Shown here: positions 24,422-32,594 of the stretch, piece by piece
Layout: every line of letters begins with the position of its first letter
Position numbering within the stretch: the stretch's first letter is position 1
Assembly: GCA_028749115.1 (NCBI GenBank)
Contig: JAQURD010000013.1
Location: 1 to 39,657, forward strand
Direction: 5' to 3'
From: Acidobacteriota bacterium
GTDB taxonomy: Bacteria; Acidobacteriota; Aminicenantia; Aminicenantales; Saccharicenantaceae
Length of the DNA stretch: 39,657 nt
Program-made: the position numbers and the translations under genes
Notes under the pieces: generated by a model
The model's input: only the letters and a program-made list of their open reading frames with translations
What the model was told of the DNA's origin: nothing
Databases searched by the model: none

Positions 24422-26853
24422 TGTCGCCGTTTGAAGGTTCTCCGGAAGAACCAGTTAATGGTTTAACTGAAGAAGAACAACAAAAACTTCAGATACCGGA
24501 AAAATTGCCGGTCCTGTTTTTAAGGGATATCGTTGTTTTCCCTTATATGATAGCTCCGCTTTATGTGGGGCGGGAAAAATCCAAGGCAGCCATTGATTAC
24601 AGCCTGTCAACTAACAGAATGATTCTGTTGCTCACCCAGAAGGATATGGAAATGGAAGAGCCCAAAAGAGAAGATGTCTATGATGTTGGCACTGTGGCTT
24701 TAATCATGAGAATGCTCAAGCTGCCTGACGGCCGGATCAGGATTCTGGCTCAGGGGCTGGCCAGAGCCAGGGTAGAAGCTTTAGAGGAAGATGGACCATT
24801 TACCCGGGCCAGAATTTCTACTGTCCAGGAACCAGCTTCAGTCGAGAAGAATCTGGAAGTCGAAGCTCTGATTAGAAACGTCAGATCAGGGCTGGAAAAA
24901 GCAACTTCTCTTGGCAAATCTCTTCAACCCGAAATTTTAGTCATAGCTGCTAACCTGGATGATCCCGGGCGGCTGGCTGATTTAACAGCTTCTAATTTAG
25001 AACTCAAAGTCAATGATGCCCAGGAGGTTCTTGAGATTATTGAGCCTGTCAGCCGGCTCAAAAAAGTCTACGAACTGCTGGTCCGCGAGCTGGAACTTCT
25101 TGAGATACAATCGAAAATATCCAATGAAGCCAGAGGCGAACTGGATAAATTGCAACGGCAATATTTCCTCCGGCAGCAAATGAAAGCTATTCAGAAAGAG
25201 CTGGGAGAGGGCTCAGAACTGCAGGAGGAGGTCAAAGTCTACCAGGAAAAGCTTAAAAAGCTCAGGGTTAATGATGAGGTCCGGAAAGAAATAGATAAAG
25301 AAATTAGCCGGTTGATGCAAATGCATCCCGAATCAGCTGAAACGGCTGTCATCAGGAATTATCTTGACTGGATGTTTTCTTTGCCCTGGGATGGCAGCAC
25401 GAGGGATAATCTCGATCTGAAAAAAGCCAAACAAATTCTGGATGAAGACCACTACGGGCTGGACAAGGTTAAAGAGAGAATTCTCGAGTATTTAGCTGTC
25501 AGGAAACTTTCCAATCAGATTAAGGGCCCAATACTATGCTTTGTCGGCCCGCCGGGGGTCGGCAAAACTTCTCTGGGCAAGTCAATTGCCCGGGCTCTCG
25601 GCAGAAAATTCGTCAGGATTTCACTCGGCGGGGTTCATGATGAAGCTGAAATTAGAGGCCACCGGCGAACTTATGTCGGGGCCATGCCAGGAAAAATCAT
25701 TCAAAGCTTGCGCCGGGCGGGTTCCAACAACCCGGTCTTCATGATTGATGAAGTGGATAAAATTGGAGCTGATTTCCGCGGGGATCCTTCTTCTGCTCTG
25801 CTCGAAGTTCTTGATCCCGAACAAAATAATTCCTTTTTTGATCACTATCTGGGCGTTCCTTTTGATCTGTCTAAGGTTATGTTTATTACTACGGCCAATC
25901 TGTTAGATCCGATTCAGCCGGCTTTTAGAGACAGAATGGAGATTATCGAGTTGCCCGGATATACAGAAGAAGAAAAATTGCAGATTGCCCTCAAACATCT
26001 TATCCCTAAACAAATGGCGGAAAATGCCTTAAAGCCGGGCTGGATAGAAATTACTGACAGAGCAATTAAAGCTATCGTTTCCCAGTATACACGTGAAGCC
26101 GGAGTCAGAAATCTGGAGAGAGAGATAGCTGGTGTTTGCCGGAAAGTGGCCAGACAGGTGGCTGAAGGGCATAAAGGCAAGGTCAAGGTGACTGCTCAGA
26201 AGATAGAAAAATTCCTGGGACCGCCAATAATTTTCCGTGACCAGTTAAAGAAAAATGATACTGTTGGTGTGTCAACAGGAGTAGCCTGGACTGCCTCCGG
26301 CGGGGAAATTCTTTTTGTTGAAGCCATTATGATGAAGGGTAAAGGCCACCTGCTATTAACCGGCTCACTGGGAGATGTCATGAAAGAGTCAGCTCAGGCG
26401 GCATTAAGTTATACCCGGGCTCATGCTGAGGAGTTTGGCATAAATAGCAAAATCTTTATGGACAATGATTTTCATATTCATATTCCGGAAGGGGCTATTC
26501 CTAAGGACGGGCCGTCGGCTGGAGTAACCATAGCTACGGCTTTTGTCTCGGTTTGTGCCAATATCCCGGTTCACTGGGAAGTGGCCATGACTGGAGAAAT
26601 TACACTTAGAGGCAATGTCCTGCCGGTCGGAGGAATCAGACAAAAAGTGATGGCCGCTCAGCGAGCTGGAATTAAAAAGATGATTTTGCCTCTGCCCAAC
26701 AAAAAAGATCTGGTTGATATTCCCAGGAAAATCAGGCAGGAGATGGAATTTATCTTTGTTGAAGACATTAAAGAAGTTTTCCGGCAGGCTCTGGCCTCCT
26801 CCCTGGGAAGGAAGCCTGAAAAAACAACCAAAGGCAAAAAAGGGGCTAAATAA
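24421..26853 (+). CDS. lon: ATP-dependent protease LonA
   Basis: An 810-residue LonA of normal length. The N-terminal substrate-binding domain spans about 27-225 (LPVLFLRDIVVFPYMIAPLYVGRE), followed by a coiled region. The AAA+ module has Walker A GPPGVGKT (376-383), Walker B around MIDEVDK (441-447) and a GYTEEEK sensor segment. The C-terminal protease has catalytic Ser699 in PKDGPSAG and Lys742 in RQKVMAA, spaced 43 residues apart as in E. coli Lon (Ser679/Lys722). It degrades misfolded and regulatory proteins in the cytoplasm. It is the last gene of the flippase-nrdR-hsp20-lon group and overlaps the convergent dapF gene by 8 bases. Confidence 0.97.
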   Translation: MSPFEGSPEEPVNGLTEEEQQKLQIPEKLPVLFLRDIVVFPYMIAPLYVGREKSKAAIDYSLSTNRMILLLTQKDMEMEEPKREDVYDVGTVALIMRMLKLPDGRIRILAQGLARARVEALEEDGPFTRARISTVQEPASVEKNLEVEALIRNVRSGLEKATSLGKSLQPEILVIAANLDDPGRLADLTASNLELKVNDAQEVLEIIEPVSRLKKVYELLVRELELLEIQSKISNEARGELDKLQRQYFLRQQMKAIQKELGEGSELQEEVKVYQEKLKKLRVNDEVRKEIDKEISRLMQMHPESAETAVIRNYLDWMFSLPWDGSTRDNLDLKKAKQILDEDHYGLDKVKERILEYLAVRKLSNQIKGPILCFVGPPGVGKTSLGKSIARALGRKFVRISLGGVHDEAEIRGHRRTYVGAMPGKIIQSLRRAGSNNPVFMIDEVDKIGADFRGDPSSALLEVLDPEQNNSFFDHYLGVPFDLSKVMFITTANLLDPIQPAFRDRMEIIELPGYTEEEKLQIALKHLIPKQMAENALKPGWIEITDRAIKAIVSQYTREAGVRNLEREIAGVCRKVARQVAEGHKGKVKVTAQKIEKFLGPPIIFRDQLKKNDTVGVSTGVAWTASGGEILFVEAIMMKGKGHLLLTGSLGDVMKESAQAALSYTRAHAEEFGINSKIFMDNDFHIHIPEGAIPKDGPSAGVTIATAFVSVCANIPVHWEVAMTGEITLRGNVLPVGGIRQKVMAAQRAGIKKMILPLPNKKDLVDIPRKIRQEMEFIFVEDIKEVFRQALASSLGRKPEKTTKGKKGAK

Positions 26854-27697
26854 AAGAACGGCCTTCGAAAACCAGTTCAGCCGGTCCCGTTTGGAAAAGC
26901 CTGTCCTTATCCCATTCGACAACGAGGGCTCCCAGGTTAGTCCAGACCTTGACCCTACGCTCAGTCAATCCTTTAAGGATGGAGGCGACGGCCGCCCCGC
27001 AGGCACCGCTGCCTGAAGATAAAGTCTCACCCACGCCACGTTCCCAGAAGAGAACTTCAATCTCATTTCTGTTTAGAACACGAATAAACTCAACATTGGT
27101 CCGGTTAGGAAAGAAAGGATGATGTTCAACCTCCCTGCCGATCTGGTGCCATTCTATTCTGGCTGGAAAAAACCTTTCGGCAAAGATATCACAATGAGGA
27201 TTCCCTGTCGACACACAGGTTATATTGTAAACCTTCCTGTTTATTGACAGGGGATAGTCGATAATAAACTCATGTTCACTGCCATCGTCAAAGGGTATAT
27301 CCTTAGATGAAAACTTCGGCTGACCCATGTCAATCCTGATATCAAAATGATTATTGTCCTGGCTGATCAGTTCAGCCTGATGTTCCCCGGCGATTGTTTC
27401 GAAGTTGATCACCCTGCCTGCTAGCTTATGGTAGTAAAAAAGAAAGGCTGAAGCGCAACGCAAACCATTGCCAGAAGTTTCTGCTTCTGAGCCATCAGCG
27501 TTAAAGATCCTGAAGGTCACCCGGCTGCCATCAGGATCGATAACCTTGATTAGAATCAGGCCATCAGCTCCAAGACCAGTATGCCGGTCGGTTAACCTCC
27601 TGGTCATGTCTGGCAACTGGCTAGCTTGAATGTCCTGGTTAGCTTCAATCAGTAAGAAATCATTGCCCAGAGTATGAGCTTTGGTAAAATTTATCAT
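26846..27697 (-). CDS. dapF: Diaminopimelate epimerase-like protein with Ser at both catalytic Cys positions
   Basis: A 283-residue protein with the full DapF fold. N-terminal: FTKAHTLGNDFLLIE, then RHTGLGADGLILI and NADGSEAE. C-terminal: STGNPHCDIF, FPNRTNVEF, and WERGVGETL. In canonical DapF the two active-site Cys lie in the CGNG motif and in the CGTGAC motif. Here these read S75-GNGLRC and S228-GSGAC, and both Ser codons (TCT and TCA) are clear in the DNA. True epimerisation of LL-DAP by a two-thiol mechanism is therefore doubtful. The protein may use Ser, or catalyse another isomerisation of the same superfamily, or belong to a Ser-type DapF clade. No other lysine gene is nearby. Its start overlaps the htrA stop by 4 bases (ATGA). 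Confidence 0.8.
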   Translation of the reverse strand: MINFTKAHTLGNDFLLIEANQDIQASQLPDMTRRLTDRHTGLGADGLILIKVIDPDGSRVTFRIFNADGSEAETSGNGLRCASAFLFYYHKLAGRVINFETIAGEHQAELISQDNNHFDIRIDMGQPKFSSKDIPFDDGSEHEFIIDYPLSINRKVYNITCVSTGNPHCDIFAERFFPARIEWHQIGREVEHHPFFPNRTNVEFIRVLNRNEIEVLFWERGVGETLSSGSGACGAAVASILKGLTERRVKVWTNLGALVVEWDKDRLFQTGPAELVFEGRSFI

Positions 27698-29208
27698 GGG
27701 ACCCTTATGGTTGTAATAGAATCAATTTTCTCTCCGTCTTCTTCTCTTCTAACCAGAAGGATAATTTCTTCTCCTGACTCAGCCTTTTTTAGAACATTCT
27801 GGAATTCTTTAACCGAAGTCACTTTGTTCCGGTTTACCTCGAGAATTATATCTCCGGCACGGAGCCCGGCTCGGGCGGCGGCACCATATTCTCTGACATT
27901 TGTTATTAACAGGCCCTCAGTTGTTGACAGGCCGTAACGCCTGGCGAGATCAGGATTCAAAGGGGTCAAGGTCAGGCCGACATCTTTATCTGCCTCTTCT
28001 TCTTTCCTGGGAGTGCCTTCCTGTTCAAGTTCATCAATGGTTGCTTTGACTATCATTTCCTTGTCGTCCCGGATGATCTTAATGCTAACCACATTTCCTG
28101 GCTGGAAATCGGCCACCTTAAACCTTAAATCTTTCCAATTCTCAATTGGCTGGTTGTTGATGGCCACGATGACGTCGTATTTCTTAAGACCAGCTTTGTC
28201 GGCCGGACTGCCAGCTTCAACCTGAGAAACAATAACTCCCTTGTCAACCGTCAGCTTAAATTGCTTTTTCATCGCCTCAGTTATATCAGTCCCCCTGATA
28301 CCCAGGCGTCCCCGGATGACCCGGCCCTTTTCTTTCAGTTGTTCAACTACTTTCCTTGCTAAATCAGAAGGAATGGCGAAGCCAATACCGATATTTCCCC
28401 CTGACGGAGAGAGAATGCTACTATTGATGCCAATCACCTCTCCCTGTAAATTGATCAATGGACCGCCGCTATTCCCCCTGTTTATGGCAGCATCAGTCTG
28501 TATAAAATCTTCGTAAGTTGGTGTATTGCCGCCCAGCCCGAGTTGCCTGCCCTTGGCGCTGATGATTCCAGCCGTGACTGTATGTTCCATGCCAAAAGGA
28601 TTGCCGATGGCCAGGACCCATTCTCCGATTTTGATACTGGAAGACCTACCGAGGGTGGCAGAAGGGAAATCTTTACCTTTAATTTTGATTAAAGCCAGGT
28701 CGGTGGCCTGATCCTTCCCCACAAGTTCAGCTTCATATTCCTTATTGTCGATAGTTACAGCGGTAATTTTAACGGCATTCTCAACAATATGATTATTGGT
28801 CAAAACATAGCCATCAGGTGAAATAAAAAAGCCTGAGCCCAGGGATGTTTGCCGGTATTCTCTCGGCTTATTTCTTGAGTCAGGCCGGAGACCAAAAAAC
28901 CTGTCCCAGAAATCCTCAAATGGCCAGCCTTCATCCAGACTGTAGGTTGGTATCTGTTGAATCTGTTCAGCCACAATCCGGACGACTGATGGCCCAACTT
29001 TATTGGCAATAGAAACAAAAGACTGGTTTAAGGTGCTTTCGGGTGCGGGCGATTCTTTTTCACCGGCCATTAAATAGCCCGCACTGGAAGGAAGTTCTAA
29101 GGTCAGATTTTCTGCCCCCACCTTTTTTTCAGGTGAGAGTAAGACGAATCCAGCTACCAGTAAGCCGGCTAAGAAACTAAAACCGCCTACCCAAAAATAT
29201 TTTTTCAT
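27694..29208 (-). CDS. Periplasmic serine protease, DegP/DegQ (HtrA) family
   Basis: A 504-residue protein. Residues 5-25 are an N-terminal anchor or signal peptide. The trypsin-like domain carries the catalytic triad: His140 (TNNHIVENA), Asp170 (ATDLALIKI) and Ser247 (NRGNSGGPL). Two PDZ domains follow: about 300-395, from RGRLGIRGTDITEAM, and about 400-500, from DVGLTLTPLNPDLARRY. It acts as an envelope protease and chaperone for misfolded proteins. GGAGGAG before the ATG fixes the start. It overlaps dapF at its stop (ATGA), which suggests coupled translation with an unrelated metabolic gene. It is transcribed divergently from tmk. Whether it matches DegP, DegQ or DegS roles cannot be fixed. 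Confidence 0.95.
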   Translation of the reverse strand: MKKYFWVGGFSFLAGLLVAGFVLLSPEKKVGAENLTLELPSSAGYLMAGEKESPAPESTLNQSFVSIANKVGPSVVRIVAEQIQQIPTYSLDEGWPFEDFWDRFFGLRPDSRNKPREYRQTSLGSGFFISPDGYVLTNNHIVENAVKITAVTIDNKEYEAELVGKDQATDLALIKIKGKDFPSATLGRSSSIKIGEWVLAIGNPFGMEHTVTAGIISAKGRQLGLGGNTPTYEDFIQTDAAINRGNSGGPLINLQGEVIGINSSILSPSGGNIGIGFAIPSDLARKVVEQLKEKGRVIRGRLGIRGTDITEAMKKQFKLTVDKGVIVSQVEAGSPADKAGLKKYDVIVAINNQPIENWKDLRFKVADFQPGNVVSIKIIRDDKEMIVKATIDELEQEGTPRKEEEADKDVGLTLTPLNPDLARRYGLSTTEGLLITNVREYGAAARAGLRAGDIILEVNRNKVTSVKEFQNVLKKAESGEEIILLVRREEDGEKIDSITTIRVP

Positions 29209-29363
29209 GTCTCTCCTCCCTGTTTCACTCTTAAAATTATCATATTAACTGCCAAAATTCAATGTCATGTATCAGAGATCAATGGCTCCAGTCAAAACCT
29301 AATCAAATCAAACCAGCGATGACTTAGAAAAGTTGCACTGGGCTGGTTTTCCAGTTAACATAA

Positions 29364-30038
29364 ATGTCCAGGAAGAAAATGGCAGGTGAACAAGTGAGAA
29401 ATGAGAAGAAAAAGGAAACGGGTTCTCAACAACAGGTAAAGCCTGGCCTGTTTATTGTTTTTGAGGGTATTGACGGCTGTGGAAAGTCGACTCAGGTTGA
29501 ACTTCTGGCCAGAAAACTTCGCCGCCGGGGCAAAAGAGTTTTGACTTTAAGCGAGCCGACAGCCGGTCAGTGGGGACAGAAAATAAGAGATCTGGCCAGG
29601 GATAAAAATTCGCTCTCGCCGGCTGATGAGCTCGAGCTCTTTATCAAAGACCGGAAAGAAGATATTAAATATAATATCAGACCGGCTTTACAATCTGGCC
29701 AGATTGTTATCCTCGATCGTTATTTCTATTCTACCCTGGCTTATCAGGGAGCGAGAGGATTAGCTCTTGAAGAGATAAGAGCCAGACATCGGAAATTTGC
29801 TGTCCGCCCGGATATTGCTTTTATTCTCGATGTGCCGGTTAGCCTGGCTCTGAAAAGAATAGCCAGCAGGCCGGTGATCTACAAGCATTTTGAGGATCAG
29901 GATTATCTTCAAAAAGTCAGAAAAATATTTTTAGCCCTCAAGGATTCTGAATGCTGTTTTCTGGATGGATGCAGGCCGCCGGCGGCCATCAGCCGGCAAA
30001 TCTGGCAAATATTAACCAGGAAATTCCCGGAGTTGTAG
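29364..30038 (+). CDS. tmk: Thymidylate (dTMP) kinase
   Basis: A 224-residue P-loop kinase with FEGIDGCGKST (P-loop 35-42 and beyond), the DR(Y/F) motif DRYFYSTLAYQG, and a LID-like segment RPVIYKHFEDQDYL. SEPTAGQWG follows the first strand. It makes dTDP from dTMP in the cytoplasm. The first 28 residues are a Lys/Gln-rich extension not usual for the family. A second in-frame ATG at 29379 has AGGAAG immediately before it and could be the true start, removing five residues; the ATG at 29364 has no visible ribosome-binding site. It precedes the class A PBP gene by 71 bases, with its own possible promoter between. Confidence 0.9.
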   Translation: MSRKKMAGEQVRNEKKKETGSQQQVKPGLFIVFEGIDGCGKSTQVELLARKLRRRGKRVLTLSEPTAGQWGQKIRDLARDKNSLSPADELELFIKDRKEDIKYNIRPALQSGQIVILDRYFYSTLAYQGARGLALEEIRARHRKFAVRPDIAFILDVPVSLALKRIASRPVIYKHFEDQDYLQKVRKIFLALKDSECCFLDGCRPPAAISRQIWQILTRKFPEL

Positions 30039-30047
30039 CTTCTCTGA

Positions 30048-30077
30048 TTGCCATTTATTTGAGCAATCTGCTATATT
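30048..30077 (+). promoter_or_regulatory. Possible promoter of the class A PBP gene
   Basis: TTGCCA (30048-30053, 5 of 6) and TATATT (30072-30077, 5 of 6) are separated by 18 bases, 32 bases before the PBP start at 30110. The gene could also read through from tmk. Confidence 0.4.
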
Positions 30078-30109
30078 ATTAGACTCAGTTAAGTTTAAAA
30101 CTGTAATAC

Positions 30110-32569
30110 ATGACAGAAAAAAAAGACAAGAAAATAATCTTGAAGTTTCAGCTCCCTAAAATCAGCAGGAAGGAACTGTTTAAAGGTATCCTCCTTGTCC
30201 TGGCGGTCAGCCTGGCTTTAGGTCTGGGTGGTATTTTTGGTGCTTATGTGACTATCAAAGATAATCTTCCGGCTGTCGATGAGTTATCCGAGCTTAAACC
30301 AATGATCATTTCGACTGTCTATTCTGACCAGGGGCTGCCAGTCAAGGAGTTTGCGGCCGAAAGGCGAATCCAGATTCCTTATAGTCAGATTCCGCTGGTC
30401 TTGAAGCAGGCCATTATTGCTACTGAAGATCCGAGATTCTTTGCTCACAAGGGAATAGATTACAGGGGAATACTGCGTGCCTTAAAAGAAGATGTCCTGA
30501 GAGTGGTCATCGGCAGGAAGAAGCTCCATGGCGGAAGTACCATCACCCAGCAGTTAGCCAGAAGCCTTTTCCTTTATTCTCAGCAGACAATTCGGCGGAA
30601 GCTAAAAGAGATGTTTCTGGCAGTGGAAATAGAGCGAAAATTCAGTAAAGAGAAAATTTTTGAACTATATTGTAACCAGTTCTATTTAGGACATGGGACC
30701 TGGGGGGTGGAAGCGGCCTCACAATTGTATTTTGGAAAAAATGTCAGCCAGTTAACCCTGCCAGAAGCAGCCCTGATAGCCGGAATATTCCGGGGGCCAG
30801 GGTTATATTCACCATATAATAATCAGGAAGTCACCTTGAACCGGAGAAATCATGTTATAAACCGGATGGTAGAAGAAGGCTTTATTACCAAAGAAACAGG
30901 CGAAGCCTTCAAACAACAGCCTTTAAATGCCTTACCTCTAAAAAGGGGAACAGCTGAAACTGGTTCTTATTTTTTTGAAGAAGTCCGGAAATATATCGAA
31001 AGAAATTATGGCGATGAAGCCCTTTACCGGGGCGGCCTTAAGATTTATACCACCCTCAATCTTGATTACCAGAAATATGCTGAGCAAGCAGTAGAGAGAG
31101 GATTGAGAATTCAGGATAAGAAAAATGGCTGGAGAAAAGTCAAACGAAACCTCCTGGCTGAGGGTCAGACTGATCTGAATAAATACTGGCTGACTGATTG
31201 GGAGGGTCAGGGACTCAGCGTGAATGAGGTGGAAGAAGCCATCGTTCTGGAAGTTAGCCAGAAAGAAGCCAGGGTCAAAATAAAAGACTATACCGGCCTG
31301 ATGACCAATAAGAACATAGGCTGGACAAGAGCCAGGAATCTTAATTCTTTGATCAAGCCAGGTGATGTCATTCAGGCGGAAATAGTATCTCTCAATGAGG
31401 ATAATAAAACAGCTCAGGTATCCCTTGAACAGGAGCCACTTTTAGAAGGAGCCTTTTTGAGCCTTGATCCGTCTACCGGCCAGATCAAAGCTATGGTCGG
31501 TGGTTATTCTTTTAAAAGAAGTCAGTTCAACCGGGCTACTCAGGCCCTCAGACAAACCGGCTCAGTCATCAAACCAATTCTTTATACGGCTGCTCTTGAT
31601 AAAGGTTTTACCCCGGCCAGCGTTATTATTGATGAGCCAACCAGTTTTATCGATAAATGGACAGGCGAGCCCTGGTCTCCAAAAAATTATGATGGGGAAT
31701 ATCATGGGGCAGTTACTTTGAGGACGGGCCTCGAGGAATCGAGAAATATGGTTACAGCTAAACTTCTCGATTATATTTCGCCTCAGATCGGAGTCGAATA
31801 CTGCCGGAAATTTGGTTTGACTTCGGCCATCTATCCCTATTTGTCGCTTTCACTTGGAGCCTTTGAAGTTACCCTGCAGGAACTGGTTTCAGCCTTTAGC
31901 GTTTTTCCCAATAAGGGGGTCAGGGCCAGACCCTATTTTATTATCAGGGTTGAAGATAAGGATGGTCAGATTCTTGAAGAAAATATGCCTGTTACAGAAG
32001 AGGTTATTTCACCGCAATTAGCCTATATGATGACCTATATGCTGCAGGGAGTAGTGCAGCGGGGGACGGGTAAACAGGCCTCTGTTCTGTCCTGGCCCCT
32101 GGCTGGAAAGACAGGAACTACTAATAAATTTACTGATGCCTGGTTTTTAGGCTTTTCTCCTTCTCTTTGTGCCGGGGTCTGGGTTGGCTATGATACGAAA
32201 GTGACGCTAGGTGACAATCAGAGCGGAGCTGTTGTGGCTCTGCCAATCTGGATTGATTTCTTTAAGCGTGTCATTGAAGATAAAAAAGATAAATATGAAA
32301 CATCTCAAGCGGCCTCTGTTCAAGTTGAAACAGATGGGGCGCTGGTTATCACCGAAGGTGAACTCATTGAACATTTTGAAGTTCCTCCCAACCTGACTTT
32401 TGTGACCATAGACATGAAGACTGGCTTGCTGGCTACTCCAGGCTGCCAATACCCCTTTCGAGAGGTTTTTCTGCCAGGAACCGAGCCTACCCGTTACTGT
32501 TCACTTCAGGATCACTTGAGGGTTCTCGATTATTACTCAGAAAGAGAAGCCCGCGAAGGAAGACACTAA
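30110..32569 (+). CDS. Class A penicillin-binding protein (PBP1A-type glycosyltransferase/transpeptidase)
   Basis: An 819-residue bifunctional enzyme. Residues 23-45 are the membrane anchor. The glycosyltransferase family 51 domain (about 65-240) contains TEDPRFFAHKGID with catalytic Glu106, GGSTITQQLARSLFL and KEMFLAVEIERKFSK. The transpeptidase domain (about 445-730) has SVIK with nucleophile Ser485, the SRN motif (ESRNMV) and KTGTTN. A middle segment (about 330-445) likely forms the OB-like linker. It polymerises and cross-links peptidoglycan at the outer face of the inner membrane. The C-terminal tail of about 50 residues holds a disulfide-competent pair of Cys. No clear ribosome-binding site precedes the ATG. 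It converges with the DUF6600-type gene across 25 bases. Confidence 0.95.
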   Translation: MTEKKDKKIILKFQLPKISRKELFKGILLVLAVSLALGLGGIFGAYVTIKDNLPAVDELSELKPMIISTVYSDQGLPVKEFAAERRIQIPYSQIPLVLKQAIIATEDPRFFAHKGIDYRGILRALKEDVLRVVIGRKKLHGGSTITQQLARSLFLYSQQTIRRKLKEMFLAVEIERKFSKEKIFELYCNQFYLGHGTWGVEAASQLYFGKNVSQLTLPEAALIAGIFRGPGLYSPYNNQEVTLNRRNHVINRMVEEGFITKETGEAFKQQPLNALPLKRGTAETGSYFFEEVRKYIERNYGDEALYRGGLKIYTTLNLDYQKYAEQAVERGLRIQDKKNGWRKVKRNLLAEGQTDLNKYWLTDWEGQGLSVNEVEEAIVLEVSQKEARVKIKDYTGLMTNKNIGWTRARNLNSLIKPGDVIQAEIVSLNEDNKTAQVSLEQEPLLEGAFLSLDPSTGQIKAMVGGYSFKRSQFNRATQALRQTGSVIKPILYTAALDKGFTPASVIIDEPTSFIDKWTGEPWSPKNYDGEYHGAVTLRTGLEESRNMVTAKLLDYISPQIGVEYCRKFGLTSAIYPYLSLSLGAFEVTLQELVSAFSVFPNKGVRARPYFIIRVEDKDGQILEENMPVTEEVISPQLAYMMTYMLQGVVQRGTGKQASVLSWPLAGKTGTTNKFTDAWFLGFSPSLCAGVWVGYDTKVTLGDNQSGAVVALPIWIDFFKRVIEDKKDKYETSQAASVQVETDGALVITEGELIEHFEVPPNLTFVTIDMKTGLLATPGCQYPFREVFLPGTEPTRYCSLQDHLRVLDYYSEREAREGRH

Positions 32570-32594
32570 GGATTTTCCTGCCTTCTGCTCCGTC

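Noticed and set aside
26404-26922. 172-codon minus-strand frame overlapping lon
   Set aside because: Antisense to the conserved lon protease domain; composition fits a shadow frame.
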